Shown one piece after another: positions 37,416 through 47,201 of a stretch of 57,527 bases of DNA. The position numbers were made by a program, and so were the translations under genes. Source of the stretch: a virus; IMG/VR virus record IMGVR_UViG_3300025929_000019, positions 1 through 57,527 of that record; one strand, given 5' to 3'. Position 1 is the stretch's first letter; the number at the start of each line of letters is the position of its first letter. The notes beneath the pieces were generated by a model. The model worked only from the letters and a program-made list of their open reading frames with translations, did not search any database and had not been told where the DNA came from.

Positions 37416-38174
37416 ATGTTTTTCCAAGGACGCGGTAACGTCACGCTGTACCCGCTCGATGCGAATCTCCTCATCGACGGCCCGCCCATCCAGTTCTGCA
37501 CCGACACCTTCGTCGTCACACCGAATGTCACGACCTTTTCGCACATCAACATGTGCGGCGCGGTCGACGTCGAGGACGCGCGCGGCATCAAGAGCCAGGC
37601 GGTCGACGTGCAGATGACCACCGCCAGCGTCGAGGACAAGAAGTTCGCCGTCGGCGTGTTCGGCACGGTCAATGCCGCGGGCTCGCCGGGAACGGTCACC
37701 GGTGAAGTGCTGCCGACCGGCATGGTTGACGGCGACGTCTGGTTCGCCGGCGGCAAGACGCGCCATCGCGCCCTGACAGCGGTGGTCATCACTGACAGCG
37801 CTTCGCCGCCGGCAACGCCAGCGTTGACCACGAACTACACGGTCGATGCGGCGAGCGGCAAGATCACCTTCGTCGACGTCGCGACCTTCGTGCAGCCGTT
37901 CGTGCTCGCCTACGGCCACACGGACCCGGCGTCGGTGTCGATGATGACGGCGGGGCAGAAGGAGTATTTCTTCAACTACGAGTTCCTGAACCGGCAGGCG
38001 TCGAATGCGCCGGGCAGCCTCGAGCTATATCGCACGCGCTTCGACCCGGCGGCGAATCTGGATTTCCAGTCGCCCGAGCTGCAGGAGATGGACCTCAAGG
38101 GCTCGTGCCTGGCGGACACGTCGCGCTCGAACACGGACACGGTGCTGGGCCAGTTCGGGCGCCGGATCCTGTAG
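37416..38174 (+). CDS. Major tail tube protein
   Basis: 252 residues. Beta-rich with TFSHINMCGAVDVEDARGIK near the start, AVDVQMTTASVEDKKFA, and a C-terminal FQSPELQEMDLKGSCLAD. It stacks as hexamers around the tape measure. Precedes the tail chaperone pair as expected. Confidence 0.85.
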   Translation: MFFQGRGNVTLYPLDANLLIDGPPIQFCTDTFVVTPNVTTFSHINMCGAVDVEDARGIKSQAVDVQMTTASVEDKKFAVGVFGTVNAAGSPGTVTGEVLPTGMVDGDVWFAGGKTRHRALTAVVITDSASPPATPALTTNYTVDAASGKITFVDVATFVQPFVLAYGHTDPASVSMMTAGQKEYFFNYEFLNRQASNAPGSLELYRTRFDPAANLDFQSPELQEMDLKGSCLADTSRSNTDTVLGQFGRRIL

Positions 38175-38327
38175 TTGATTCCGTTCGTTTGCGATCACCC
38201 GGATCGGATCGGGGCGCGCATTTTTCGCGTGCTCCGCTCCGATTGTTCCTGCTGCACGTTCTGGCGCGGATTCGCGCTGGGCGTCACCGTGGCCGGCATC
38301 GCAATGGCCGCGGGACGCCTGTTGTAA
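38175..38327 (+). CDS. Cys-rich 50-residue membrane peptide
   Basis: From the TTG at 38175, which directly follows the tail tube stop, to TAA at 38327. The first 28 residues hold four Cys (CDHPD, CSCC), then a hydrophobic helix (FALGVTVAGIAMAAGRL). No Shine-Dalgarno is clear. Conserved-looking but unidentified. Could be a zinc-binding or membrane-associated tail accessory. Confidence 0.45.
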   Translation: MIPFVCDHPDRIGARIFRVLRSDCSCCTFWRGFALGVTVAGIAMAAGRLL

Positions 38328-38337
38328 CGGAGGATGT

Positions 38338-38757
38338 ATGGATGGTGAAACCGAGCTGAGCGACGAATTCGCCGACCTGGCGCAGCCCGACGACGTCGAG
38401 GTTGGCGTCGGCAAGCACGTCTTCAAGGTTCGCCATTTCGGCGTGCGCGACCTGCCGCTCGCCGCCGCCGCGGTGAAGATTGCCTACGCGGCGATCCTCG
38501 ATGATGCGCAAGCCGAGGCTGCGCTGGCGGCCAACGTCGAGCAGATTGTGCCGATCATCGCCAGTGCAATCGGATTGCCGGCTGCCACGGTTGCGAAGTT
38601 CCGGGGCGACGTGAAGTTGCAATTATTCGGCGCGGTGCTGCGGGTGAATCAGGGTTTTTTCGTCCAATGCTTCGCGATGAAGTTCGGGGAAGGAGCGAAG
38701 CGGGCGGTCGAGATGGGGAGCGGCGGCGGAGCTGGGCCGGCGCCATCCAATGCCTGA
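38338..38757 (+). CDS. Tail assembly chaperone G-like
   Basis: 139 residues. ACGGAGG precedes the ATG. Matches gpG-type chaperones by position, size and composition (VRHFGVRDLPLAAAAVKIAY). It coats the tape measure until the tube forms. A slippery heptamer near its end produces the longer G-T form. Confidence 0.8.
   Translation: MDGETELSDEFADLAQPDDVEVGVGKHVFKVRHFGVRDLPLAAAAVKIAYAAILDDAQAEAALAANVEQIVPIIASAIGLPAATVAKFRGDVKLQLFGAVLRVNQGFFVQCFAMKFGEGAKRAVEMGSGGGAGPAPSNA
38655..38661 (+). other. Programmed -1 frameshift site TTTTTTC
   Basis: In the G frame it reads T-TTT-TTC, and slipping back one base gives TTT-TTT-C. The overlapping -1 frame is open from here to 38999. Every feature of the lambda-type G/GT frameshift is in place. 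Confidence 0.8.
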
Positions 38758-38999
38758 AGGACCGCGGGCACCCCGAGTGCGAGCGCTACACCCCGGCGCG
38801 GTTTTTCCGGTTCCTGCACGAGATCGACGCGAATGAGATCGATCGCCAGGAACAGCGCGCGTTCGAAACGCGCATGGCGCACGCGAGCGATGATTCCTGG
38901 AAGACTTGGCGCAAGCGCCTCAACGCGCTGCGCAACCGGCTGGGGCCGCGCCGGCCCATGGTGCGCGCGCATGGCGACGGGCTAGAAGATGGCCGCTGA
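38661..38999 (+). CDS. T extension of the G-T tail chaperone (via -1 frameshift)
   Basis: After slippage the frame continues Arg-Pro-Met-Leu-Arg... to a stop at 38999, adding about 112 residues (FFRFLHEIDANEIDRQEQRA in the middle). The end overlaps the start of the tape measure gene. No independent start is needed, so it is expressed only as G-T. Confidence 0.75.
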   Translation, partial: RPMLRDEVRGRSEAGGRDGERRRSWAGAIQCLKDRGHPECERYTPARFFRFLHEIDANEIDRQEQRAFETRMAHASDDSWKTWRKRLNALRNRLGPRRPMVRAHGDGLEDGR

Positions 39000-41900
39000 C
39001 CGCACGTCTTCGTTCGTCCTGACCTTCGACGGCGAGGCGGGAACACTCAATTCCGTCCTTGCGGCCTTCAAGGCGCAGATGAAGAGCGACGTCGCCGAGC
39101 TCGAGTCGATCACCGGCAAGGTCAAGTTGTTCGAGGGCCTGCAGCAGCAGCTCACGACCGCGAACACGGCGTTCGATGCGTCGAAGGCGAAGGTCGACGA
39201 GATCGCCGCGTCGATCAACATCAACCTGGGCGGCGCGACCAAGGAGCTGCAGACGCAGCTCGCCGCGGCGACCAAGGAGATGAACAACGCCGGCCGTGAG
39301 GCGGCGAACACGCAGAGCAGGGTCGACAAGCTCGCCGCGCAACTGAAGGCCGCGGGCGTGAACACTTCGCAGCTCGCATCCGAGGAAGTCCGCCTTGCTG
39401 CGGCGCTGCAGGCGGCGAATGCTGCGGCGACCAATCAGGCCGCACAGCAGACGCTCGGTCTGAAGACGCTGAAGGATATCCAGCCGGCGATCAACCAGCT
39501 CAACGCCGCCTACAACACGCTCTCCGTCTCGGGCACGCTGTCGACCAAGGAACTCGCGCTCGCGCAACAGCAATTGCAAAGCAAGGTGACCGACTTGCGC
39601 AACTCGGTCACCGGCGTGGCGACGGCGGCGCGCGCGGGCACGCCGGACTTCGTCAACTTCTTCCAGCGCTCGCTGCTTCCAGCGCTCGGCATCACCGCGA
39701 CGCTGGCCGGAGTTACGGCCGGCATCAAGGAGGCGATCGCGGCGGCGAACTCGTTCACGCAGGGCGTCGCGGAAATCGGCACGGTCACCAACCTCTCAAA
39801 GGCGCAGCTCGACAGCCTCGGGCAGGGCGCCCGCGATCTCGCGCTGGAGCTCGGCATCGACGTCAACGGCGCCGTCAAGGGACTGTTCGACCTCATCCGC
39901 GCCGGCGTGCCGCCGGACAATGCGCTCACGGTGCTGAAGGTCGCGGCCGAGGCAGCGAAGGCGGCGCTGACCGACACTGCCACCGGCGTCAAGGCAGCGA
40001 ACCTGCTGATTGACTCGTTCGGCGCGAGCCTCGACGACCTGCCGCTGCTGTTCGACAAGATCATCAGGGGCGCGCACGACGGCGGCGCAACGCTCTCGGA
40101 ATTCGCGGCGTCCGGCGGGCAGCTGCTCAACGTGGCGCGGGCGGCGGGGATTTCCTTCGACGACCTGCTGGCGACGCTGACGGTGCTGGTGAGCAAGAGC
40201 GGCAACGCCGAGAAGTCGATCGGCGATCTCACGAAGATCATCGCCAAGCTCGACACGACGACCGTGCGCGACAAGCTGCGCGAGCTCGGCATCGAGGGCG
40301 ACAGCCTGGCGAGCATCTTTCAGCAGATCGGCGCGCGCGGGCTTTCGCTGCAGGACGTGCTCGGCTTGGGGCTCACCGGCGCCGGCATCAAGAGCGCGGC
40401 CAGCCTTGCCACGCTGGTCAACAACAGCAAGTTGCTGCCCGCCGAACTCGACAAGATCGCCGCGGCCGGCGGCGATGTGAGCAAGTCGCTCGCGACGCTT
40501 GCCGACACGCCGAAGGAGAAGATCGACAAGCTGGAGGCGTCGATCCATGACCTCGGGATTTCGCTCGGCGGCGTCGCGACGATCGCCACGCCGGTGATTC
40601 AAGGGCTGACCGCGTTCGTGAACGCCATCGCCAAGCCGAACGCGAGCCTCGATCTGCTGGCGCAGAAGGAGCAGGCGGCGGCCGCGGCGAGCAAGAGCGC
40701 CGATGCCGAGACGAAGGTTTGGGTCGCCACCCTCACCGGCATGCAGCTCGTCACGCAGTCGGCGGCGAAGGCGATGGACGCAGCCGACGCGAGCGCGGCC
40801 GCGCTGGGCGCGGGAATCGCAAACGCCGCCGACCGGGCGAACAAGGCAAGCGCCGATCTGACCGACTTCAGCGCCCGCCTGGCCGCTGACATCACCGCCA
40901 TCCAGCAGGCAAGCGCGCGCGACATCGGCGATGTGACGACGCGCGCCGATGCCGCGATCGCGCTCCTCGATAGGAGCGTGCAGGCGACCGCCGCAACTGC
41001 CGTGGCGACGCTCGCCATTCAGACGAAGGCGAATACCGACAAGCTCGCCGTCATCGAGAAGGGCGAGAAGGACATCACCGCGGCGATCGACAAGGAGGTC
41101 GCGGCGCGCACCGCGCTCGCGCGCAAGGAAGGGCTCGACGAAGGCAAGATCGCCGCCGACGCGGCTGCCGCGCGCATCACCGCGCTCGGCCCGGTGCTGG
41201 CGCAATACCAGGCGTTCTATGCGAGCCTGATCGCGCAGGAACAGGATTACGCGAGCAAGCTCAACGCGAGCGACCAGGCGCGCATCGAGTTCAACCGTGG
41301 CGTCGAAAAGACGCTGTTCGACATCCGCCTGACCGGGCTGTCGGTCTTCGATCAGTACGTCGCCAAGGCGGAAGAGGCCGACCGGCTGATTTCTCTGGCG
41401 CGGCAGGCCGGGGTGAACGGCGACATCGAGGGCGCGAAGAAATTCACCGACGAGGCGATCGCGCTGGCCGGCACGCTGCGCAAGACGACCGACGAGAACG
41501 GCGTCGTCATCGTCACCCAGACGCAGGCGCAACAGCAGGCGATCGACATCATCACCAAGGCGCAGGACGGGCTCAATGCCGCGTTCGATCGCCAGAAGGC
41601 AGCGGCGCTCGACGGCGCCGAAGCGACGCAGAAGAGCATCGCCGTCGTTGCGACGAAACTGTCCGACCTGCAGGGGCAGTACGACGCGCTGAAAAAGACC
41701 GTCGCCGACGGGCTCGCAGTGCGCGTCGACCTCGACGAGGCGAGCGTCAGCAACGCCCTGTCGGTGCTCGACGACCTGACGCGCCCGCGCGAAGTGATCG
41801 TCACCGTGAAGACGCAGGGCGGCGTCGACGTTACGACGCCAGGCGGCGTGACGACGTTCCCGGCGAACGATAGCGCCGGCAACACCGGCGACAACACGAG

Positions 41901-43134
41901 CCAGGGCTTCAATCGCGGCGGCCCGGTCAATTTCTTCGCGCGTAGCGGCTACGCGCAGCGGTTCATCCCGGCAGTTAATCCAATCACGCCCTACGCAATG
42001 GGCGGCTCAGTCTTCCGCGGTCCGAAGGTTCCCGGCACCGGCAACACCGATACCTATCCGACGCGGCTCAAGGCGGGCAGCTTCGTCCTCCGCAAGGCGG
42101 CGTCGTTGCACTACGGCGACGCTTTCATGAACAGCATCGCGCGCGGGTATGCGACGGGCGGCTTCGTCAGCAAGGTCGGGCCGACAGGCCTTGTGTTCGT
42201 TCCGTCGAGCACGGGCACTCCCAGCGGCGCAGCGGCGACGACGCCAGCGCTCTCGGGGAGCGTCTACGATCAGTTCTACGCCGACGCGCAGAAGGACATT
42301 GCCAAGCACGGCGACGGCTATTCGAGCCTGACGTTCAGCGACACCGTCGGCGCGCCGACGCTTCCTACCGATCCGAAGGCCAAGGAAAAGGCCGTTTTCG
42401 ATTACATCTTCAAGGTCCGCGAGCAAATTCGCGTCGATCGTCCCGGGACGTGGGACATGATGGTATCGGCGTTGAACAGCGACATCGTTCGCTATCAGCG
42501 CACGAAATCCGACGCGGACCTCGACGTCGTCCTGACCCGCGCGCGGAACATCGGGCTGAATCTCGGCTTCTCGCGCAACGAGCACGACGGCTTCGATGTC
42601 GATGGCCGGAAATACCATCCGGTCGCGCCGGCGAGTCCGCCCCCCGGATTGGCCGACGCGGGACGCTTCTTCGATTACGAGTTCTACGCGAAGGGCGGGG
42701 CGCTGAGGCCCAAGCGCGAGCCGGCAAGGACCTACCCCAGCCTGCCCGCCGTTCCGGCCCCGCCACGGCATTTCTACGCAGCCGGAGGGCCATCCTCGGA
42801 CACGATCCCCGCCATGCTGACGCCGGGCGAGTGGGTCGTTCCGAAAACGACGGTAGATCGATTCGGCGTGGGCTTCTTCGCGCGGCTCAATGCGATGGCG
42901 CTGCCGAAGCTCGACCTCGCGGCCATGATGGCGCCACCGATGCGCCACTTCGCCGAGGGCGGCCTGGTCGGCGATGCGCCGCGCGCGAGCTACGCGAATG
43001 CGCCCGCCGCCGCCCCGAGCTCGCTCACCGTGAATCTCAACGCCAGCGCGCAGGACCTGTTTTCGAAGGCCAACGTGCAGCGCTTCCTCGTGCCCGTGCT
43101 CGAGGACCTGCAGCGGAAATCCGCGCGCCGATGA
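38989..43134 (+). CDS. Tape measure protein
   Basis: 1381 residues. N-terminal coiled-coil region (KFEGLQQQL-type heptads), hydrophobic central segments (LLPALGITATLAGVTAGI), a long Ala-rich middle and Gly-rich C-terminal segments with FAEGG-type motifs and PGEWVVPKTT. Tail length should scale with its length; about 200 nm at 1.5 angstrom per residue. ATGA-coupled to the following gene. Confidence 0.92.
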   Translation: MAADRTSSFVLTFDGEAGTLNSVLAAFKAQMKSDVAELESITGKVKLFEGLQQQLTTANTAFDASKAKVDEIAASININLGGATKELQTQLAAATKEMNNAGREAANTQSRVDKLAAQLKAAGVNTSQLASEEVRLAAALQAANAAATNQAAQQTLGLKTLKDIQPAINQLNAAYNTLSVSGTLSTKELALAQQQLQSKVTDLRNSVTGVATAARAGTPDFVNFFQRSLLPALGITATLAGVTAGIKEAIAAANSFTQGVAEIGTVTNLSKAQLDSLGQGARDLALELGIDVNGAVKGLFDLIRAGVPPDNALTVLKVAAEAAKAALTDTATGVKAANLLIDSFGASLDDLPLLFDKIIRGAHDGGATLSEFAASGGQLLNVARAAGISFDDLLATLTVLVSKSGNAEKSIGDLTKIIAKLDTTTVRDKLRELGIEGDSLASIFQQIGARGLSLQDVLGLGLTGAGIKSAASLATLVNNSKLLPAELDKIAAAGGDVSKSLATLADTPKEKIDKLEASIHDLGISLGGVATIATPVIQGLTAFVNAIAKPNASLDLLAQKEQAAAAASKSADAETKVWVATLTGMQLVTQSAAKAMDAADASAAALGAGIANAADRANKASADLTDFSARLAADITAIQQASARDIGDVTTRADAAIALLDRSVQATAATAVATLAIQTKANTDKLAVIEKGEKDITAAIDKEVAARTALARKEGLDEGKIAADAAAARITALGPVLAQYQAFYASLIAQEQDYASKLNASDQARIEFNRGVEKTLFDIRLTGLSVFDQYVAKAEEADRLISLARQAGVNGDIEGAKKFTDEAIALAGTLRKTTDENGVVIVTQTQAQQQAIDIITKAQDGLNAAFDRQKAAALDGAEATQKSIAVVATKLSDLQGQYDALKKTVADGLAVRVDLDEASVSNALSVLDDLTRPREVIVTVKTQGGVDVTTPGGVTTFPANDSAGNTGDNTSQGFNRGGPVNFFARSGYAQRFIPAVNPITPYAMGGSVFRGPKVPGTGNTDTYPTRLKAGSFVLRKAASLHYGDAFMNSIARGYATGGFVSKVGPTGLVFVPSSTGTPSGAAATTPALSGSVYDQFYADAQKDIAKHGDGYSSLTFSDTVGAPTLPTDPKAKEKAVFDYIFKVREQIRVDRPGTWDMMVSALNSDIVRYQRTKSDADLDVVLTRARNIGLNLGFSRNEHDGFDVDGRKYHPVAPASPPPGLADAGRFFDYEFYAKGGALRPKREPARTYPSLPAVPAPPRHFYAAGGPSSDTIPAMLTPGEWVVPKTTVDRFGVGFFARLNAMALPKLDLAAMMAPPMRHFAEGGLVGDAPRASYANAPAAAPSSLTVNLNASAQDLFSKANVQRFLVPVLEDLQRKSARR

Positions 43135-46100
43135 GCGCTCCGCAGCGTTTCCTCGCGAATGACCGCAATCTCATTCGCACGGCAACGCTGACGCCGTCGG
43201 CCGTGCAGGCGGTCGCGAATGCCGTCATCGAGACGCCGCTCGCCCGCGCCGGCTCGGCGCAGCTCAAGCTCACCGGCTCCTATTCCGGGATCGAGGACGC
43301 GACCTACGATTTCCAGATCGAGGATCTGGCTTCGGGCACGAAGCTGATCTCGCAGCCGGTCTATACCGGCGTTGGATCGGAAACGCTCGCCAACGTCGCA
43401 TCGACGACGGCCGCGCAGGATTTCACGCTGGAGTGCCACAGCGCCGGGCAACCCGCCGTCGCGGCCGCGGTGGAGATCGAGGGCGTGAGCATAGTCGCCC
43501 GGGCAGGCGGCGTCGCCGGCAATGGCATCCATGTCAACGTCGACGTGTCCGGGCTCGTCTTCACCGCCTCGAACTTTTCGCTGATCGAGGCCGTGACCAA
43601 GGGTGCGGGCGCTGACGCGTCGCCGCTGATCGGCCCGCAGTACGATTGGGATACGGCGGCGATGGGCGCCGATGGTCTGATCCCGTCGACCGCGCACCGC
43701 TTCGCCTTCGAAGGCGACGAATCGAACGTGTACGTCGGCTACAAGAAATTCGTCGACAACGCGTGGCAGTACTTCACTGTTCCGGGGCTGCTCAACGATT
43801 ACGCGGCTGGCACGCGCGTACTGTTCGTCAGCGGTTCCTACACGGTCTCGATCATCGACGACGGCGGCTCTCCGCCGGTCACGGACACGCTCACCGGCGT
43901 CGTCACCGTCTACGATTTCCTCAACGCGGTGAAGACGACCTCGACGCTGTGCGATGTCGACGGCGTGATCGCCAACGACCGCAGTCCGACCGGCCAGGCG
44001 GCGCGCGAGTTCGCCTTGCGCACGGAGGCGCGTGCACTGCTCTCGACCGGCGAGGGATCGAAGGCCGCAACCGGATTTATCGACATCACCGTCGAGCCGG
44101 ACGCGAATACCGAGCTCGTCACGGCGGAATGCATTGCCATCGATTTCAAGCTCGATCCGCAGGCGTTCGTCGGGCATGAGGCGTGGACGCTGAAAGGCTC
44201 CGTGTCCGGCGTGCTCGGAACGATCTACACCGACGAGCCGTTCGCGGGCGCCACGTTCGGCCTCACGATCCCGCAGAAACTGCCGCCAACGACCGGCAAT
44301 TCCGCCGGGCGCTTCTCGCTCTCCGGTGTGCAGTACGCGTCGCGTGACGCAGGCGGCAGCGAAGTGGAAATCTGCTTCGCCGGCAAGCTCGGCCCGAACG
44401 CGGTCGATCAAACGTTGACGCTCGTCTATACCGCCCGGCCGCCGGAAGGCTGCAATTGCGAGTCGATGCCGGTTCCTCAACTCAACACACGCTGTCTCGG
44501 CGGCGCGGGGAGTGATACCGCTATGGGCTATTCAGCCGGTGCGCAGACGCGCATCGATGATCTCTACGATTGGGTGAGCAGCCTTGCCGGGAAGGTGACG
44601 CGGTATGTCGCCGGAAAGGGAATTCCTCCCTATCCTGCGACGACGTTTCCACCCGACTCGGAAACGGCGAGCGCAACGGTGAGCGGTGATGGCTTTTCCT
44701 CGACGAAGACATTTTCCAGCTCCACGCTCACCGGCGGCACGGATCTTCTGACGGTGGCGGATATTGTCGACACCGGCTATGCCGACGCGGCGCTTCCCGC
44801 GGGCTTCACGGCGCTCGTCGATCAATTCGATTCCACGCTGCAACTGATCGATGCGCTCGGGACGGGCGCCCCCCAAACGGCGGGCTTCACGGCGTGGGAC
44901 GACGCGCTTACCGCGATCCAGGGCGATCTCAACGATTCGGAACTTTCTACACTCGGCCATCGCCTCGCTTCGGTCGCATCCCTCAAGTATCAACTCATGC
45001 TTCGGCGCTCGCTCGCCGCAGCGGGGATATCGCCGCTGGGAAAATCTAGTGCCAGCACCCAAACATCCGGCGACGGGTGCTGGCAGGATTACGGTGACGC
45101 GTTCTACTGGAAGGTCACCGGCACGGATGGCGAATACGCGCCGGCGTTCACGAATCACGCATACTGGTCCTCGCGCAAGAACGACGCCGGCGTCTATTTT
45201 TCGACGAAGGAATTCGCGTTCATTCTCAACGTCAAGTGCCCGCAGAATCTGGTCGTTGGCGACACGGTTACGCTCACCATCGGCAACGCGGCGGCACTCG
45301 GCACCTATCAGGTCGGCGATATCCTGAAACTGCCGCTGATTGCGGCGGCAGATCAGTTTCTCGCGGGCGGCATCGACGCCAACGCCATCCAGAAGTGGTA
45401 CGTGACCGGCTCGGTCGACGGCGCCTTCGCCGTCTATACCTTCGATCCGGGCAGCCCGTCGACCTACTTCAACGGCGGCCTGACGCTGAAGCTCGTCATG
45501 GGCGGCATCGATCCGGCGGCGGGCGACACGTTCCTGTTTTCGGTCATCGGCGCGCGCTATAAATGGCGCAAGAATGGCGGCGCATACTCCGCGGCCGCCG
45601 AGATTCCGAGCGGCGCGACGGCCTTCGATTCCGGGCTGTCATTCACGTTCATCCCCGGCGCCGAGCCGAGTTTCGTCGCCGGCGACACATGGACCTTCCG
45701 CGCGCTGCAGAAGTGGGCCGTTTCAAACCTCGCCAAGCCGGACCGCAAGCGCTGGTTCCCGGGTGTTGCGACGTCAAACGTCTACGCGGAATTCGCTTCC
45801 GTGCAGACGCTTGACGCCGTCGGCATCGCGCTCCACACGATTCCTGAAGGCGCATCGATCACCCTGACGGGCGGGAACGTCCTCGCGGTGCAGGACTGGT
45901 CGGAAACAATCGTCTGGCAGGCCGGCGCGATCGTGCAGTTCCTGTCGCAGCTCCGCACGGCCCTATGGGTGCAGTTGAATCTCGCCACGGCGGACGCCTC
46001 GAGCATCGGCTGGCTGTGGGTCGGCCAGGCAGCGACGACCGCGCTATCGGCCGACGTGACGCTGAAGCGCAACTATAGCGTCGTGCGCGGCCAGGCCGGC

Positions 46101-46397
46101 GGCCTGTATCAGGGCGGGGCGTTCCTCGGCAAGTCGGTCAGCGCGACTGTGTCGTGGCAGGAAGGGTCGCTTACCGAGGCCGACGCTGCAATGCTGTCCG
46201 GAAGCCTCGATTACGTGAAGTCGAACAACGACGAGCCGATCCTGTTCGTGCCGCAATTCACGCGTCCCGCCGACGTGCTGCTGGCGCAGATCGTCGAGGA
46301 CGAGATCCCGCTGCCCGACGTGTTCGATTACAACCCGAACGTGGATCGGCCGCGCGCACTTTCGGCCTCGCTCACGCTTCAAGGCGTGTGGACCTGA
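43131..46397 (+). CDS. Large tail/baseplate protein
   Basis: 1088 residues, coupled to the tape measure stop. Beta-rich with many Gly/Thr turns (SGSYTVSIIDDGGSPPV, then TWTFRALQKWAVSNLAK). The C-terminus (PDVFDYNPNVDRPRALSASL) resembles tail-tip proteins in Burkholderiales prophages. Place and size suit a distal tail protein that binds the tape measure end. Exact role unknown. Confidence 0.7.
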   Translation: MSAPQRFLANDRNLIRTATLTPSAVQAVANAVIETPLARAGSAQLKLTGSYSGIEDATYDFQIEDLASGTKLISQPVYTGVGSETLANVASTTAAQDFTLECHSAGQPAVAAAVEIEGVSIVARAGGVAGNGIHVNVDVSGLVFTASNFSLIEAVTKGAGADASPLIGPQYDWDTAAMGADGLIPSTAHRFAFEGDESNVYVGYKKFVDNAWQYFTVPGLLNDYAAGTRVLFVSGSYTVSIIDDGGSPPVTDTLTGVVTVYDFLNAVKTTSTLCDVDGVIANDRSPTGQAAREFALRTEARALLSTGEGSKAATGFIDITVEPDANTELVTAECIAIDFKLDPQAFVGHEAWTLKGSVSGVLGTIYTDEPFAGATFGLTIPQKLPPTTGNSAGRFSLSGVQYASRDAGGSEVEICFAGKLGPNAVDQTLTLVYTARPPEGCNCESMPVPQLNTRCLGGAGSDTAMGYSAGAQTRIDDLYDWVSSLAGKVTRYVAGKGIPPYPATTFPPDSETASATVSGDGFSSTKTFSSSTLTGGTDLLTVADIVDTGYADAALPAGFTALVDQFDSTLQLIDALGTGAPQTAGFTAWDDALTAIQGDLNDSELSTLGHRLASVASLKYQLMLRRSLAAAGISPLGKSSASTQTSGDGCWQDYGDAFYWKVTGTDGEYAPAFTNHAYWSSRKNDAGVYFSTKEFAFILNVKCPQNLVVGDTVTLTIGNAAALGTYQVGDILKLPLIAAADQFLAGGIDANAIQKWYVTGSVDGAFAVYTFDPGSPSTYFNGGLTLKLVMGGIDPAAGDTFLFSVIGARYKWRKNGGAYSAAAEIPSGATAFDSGLSFTFIPGAEPSFVAGDTWTFRALQKWAVSNLAKPDRKRWFPGVATSNVYAEFASVQTLDAVGIALHTIPEGASITLTGGNVLAVQDWSETIVWQAGAIVQFLSQLRTALWVQLNLATADASSIGWLWVGQAATTALSADVTLKRNYSVVRGQAGGLYQGGAFLGKSVSATVSWQEGSLTEADAAMLSGSLDYVKSNNDEPILFVPQFTRPADVLLAQIVEDEIPLPDVFDYNPNVDRPRALSASLTLQGVWT

Positions 46398-46399
46398 CG

Positions 46400-46735
46400 A
46401 TGGAACTGCGGCTCTACATCGATCCCGATGCGCCGCTCGTCTTCGTCGCGCCGACCGTGCTGCCCGCCGATGCGCCGGACGCCTACCCGTGGCTCACCGA
46501 TGTCGGCGATCTCGTCCTGCAGGCGCGCACCGGCACGGTTCGCGGCGCCTTTTCGGATCAGAGCGCGAACGTCACGGTGACGCTCGACAACAGCGGGCGG
46601 CAGGCGTCGACGCTGATCGGGCAGCCGCTGCGCGTGCGCGCCGAGATCGAAGACGACGACGGGCATCTCTACTTCGCCGGCATGGTGCAGACCATCGATT
46701 ACGGGACCGTCGTCGCGCTTGATATCGGCGCCTGA
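46400..46735 (+). CDS. Small tail-tip protein
   Basis: 111 residues from the ATG just after the previous stop. Beta-rich (LVLQARTGTVRGAFSDQSA, then VRAEIEDDDGHLYF). Similar proteins recur in this place in related prophages. Function unknown. Confidence 0.6.
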   Translation: MELRLYIDPDAPLVFVAPTVLPADAPDAYPWLTDVGDLVLQARTGTVRGAFSDQSANVTVTLDNSGRQASTLIGQPLRVRAEIEDDDGHLYFAGMVQTIDYGTVVALDIGA

Positions 46736-46759
46736 TCCCCTCCATAGAAAGCCATCCCC

Positions 46760-47197
46760 ATGACGGCAACGGTCAGCTTCTACAACAACTGGAAAGCGGC
46801 GGTGGACGAGGCCGTGCTGCGCTCGGCGACTGTGAAGGCGACGCTGCACTCGTCGAGCTACACGTTTTCCGCTGCGCATAGCGTCTATGCCGATCTAACG
46901 AACGAGCTCGCGACGGCGCTCGGTTATACAAGCGGCGGCGCGACGCTCGCGAGCACTACGTGGGGCCAGACGGGAGGCACGGCGACCTTCGACGCGGCGG
47001 ATACCGTGTGGACGGCCTCCGGCGGCTCGATCGTGGCACGGCGCGCAGTCCTGCGTGTGGTCGGCACCATCAACGGCCAGGTCGATCCCCTGATCCTGTC
47101 GATCCTGCTCGACGCGACGCCGGCCGACATCACCTGCACCGACGGCAATGCGATCACGCTGATCTGGAACGCGCTCGGGATATTCACTTTGGGCTAA
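46760..47197 (+). CDS. Tail-associated protein, unknown function
   Basis: 145 residues, beta-rich, with FSAAHSVYADLTNELATALG and an RVVGTINGQVDPLILSIL region. I recall close relatives in phage tail modules. It may be a fibre or tail-tip accessory. Confidence 0.6.
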   Translation: MTATVSFYNNWKAAVDEAVLRSATVKATLHSSSYTFSAAHSVYADLTNELATALGYTSGGATLASTTWGQTGGTATFDAADTVWTASGGSIVARRAVLRVVGTINGQVDPLILSILLDATPADITCTDGNAITLIWNALGIFTLG

Positions 47198-47201
47198 AGC
47201 C

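Noticed and set aside
39796-41532. 578-codon open frame on the minus strand
   Set aside because: Antisense to the tape measure gene, Arg-rich, no supporting signals.
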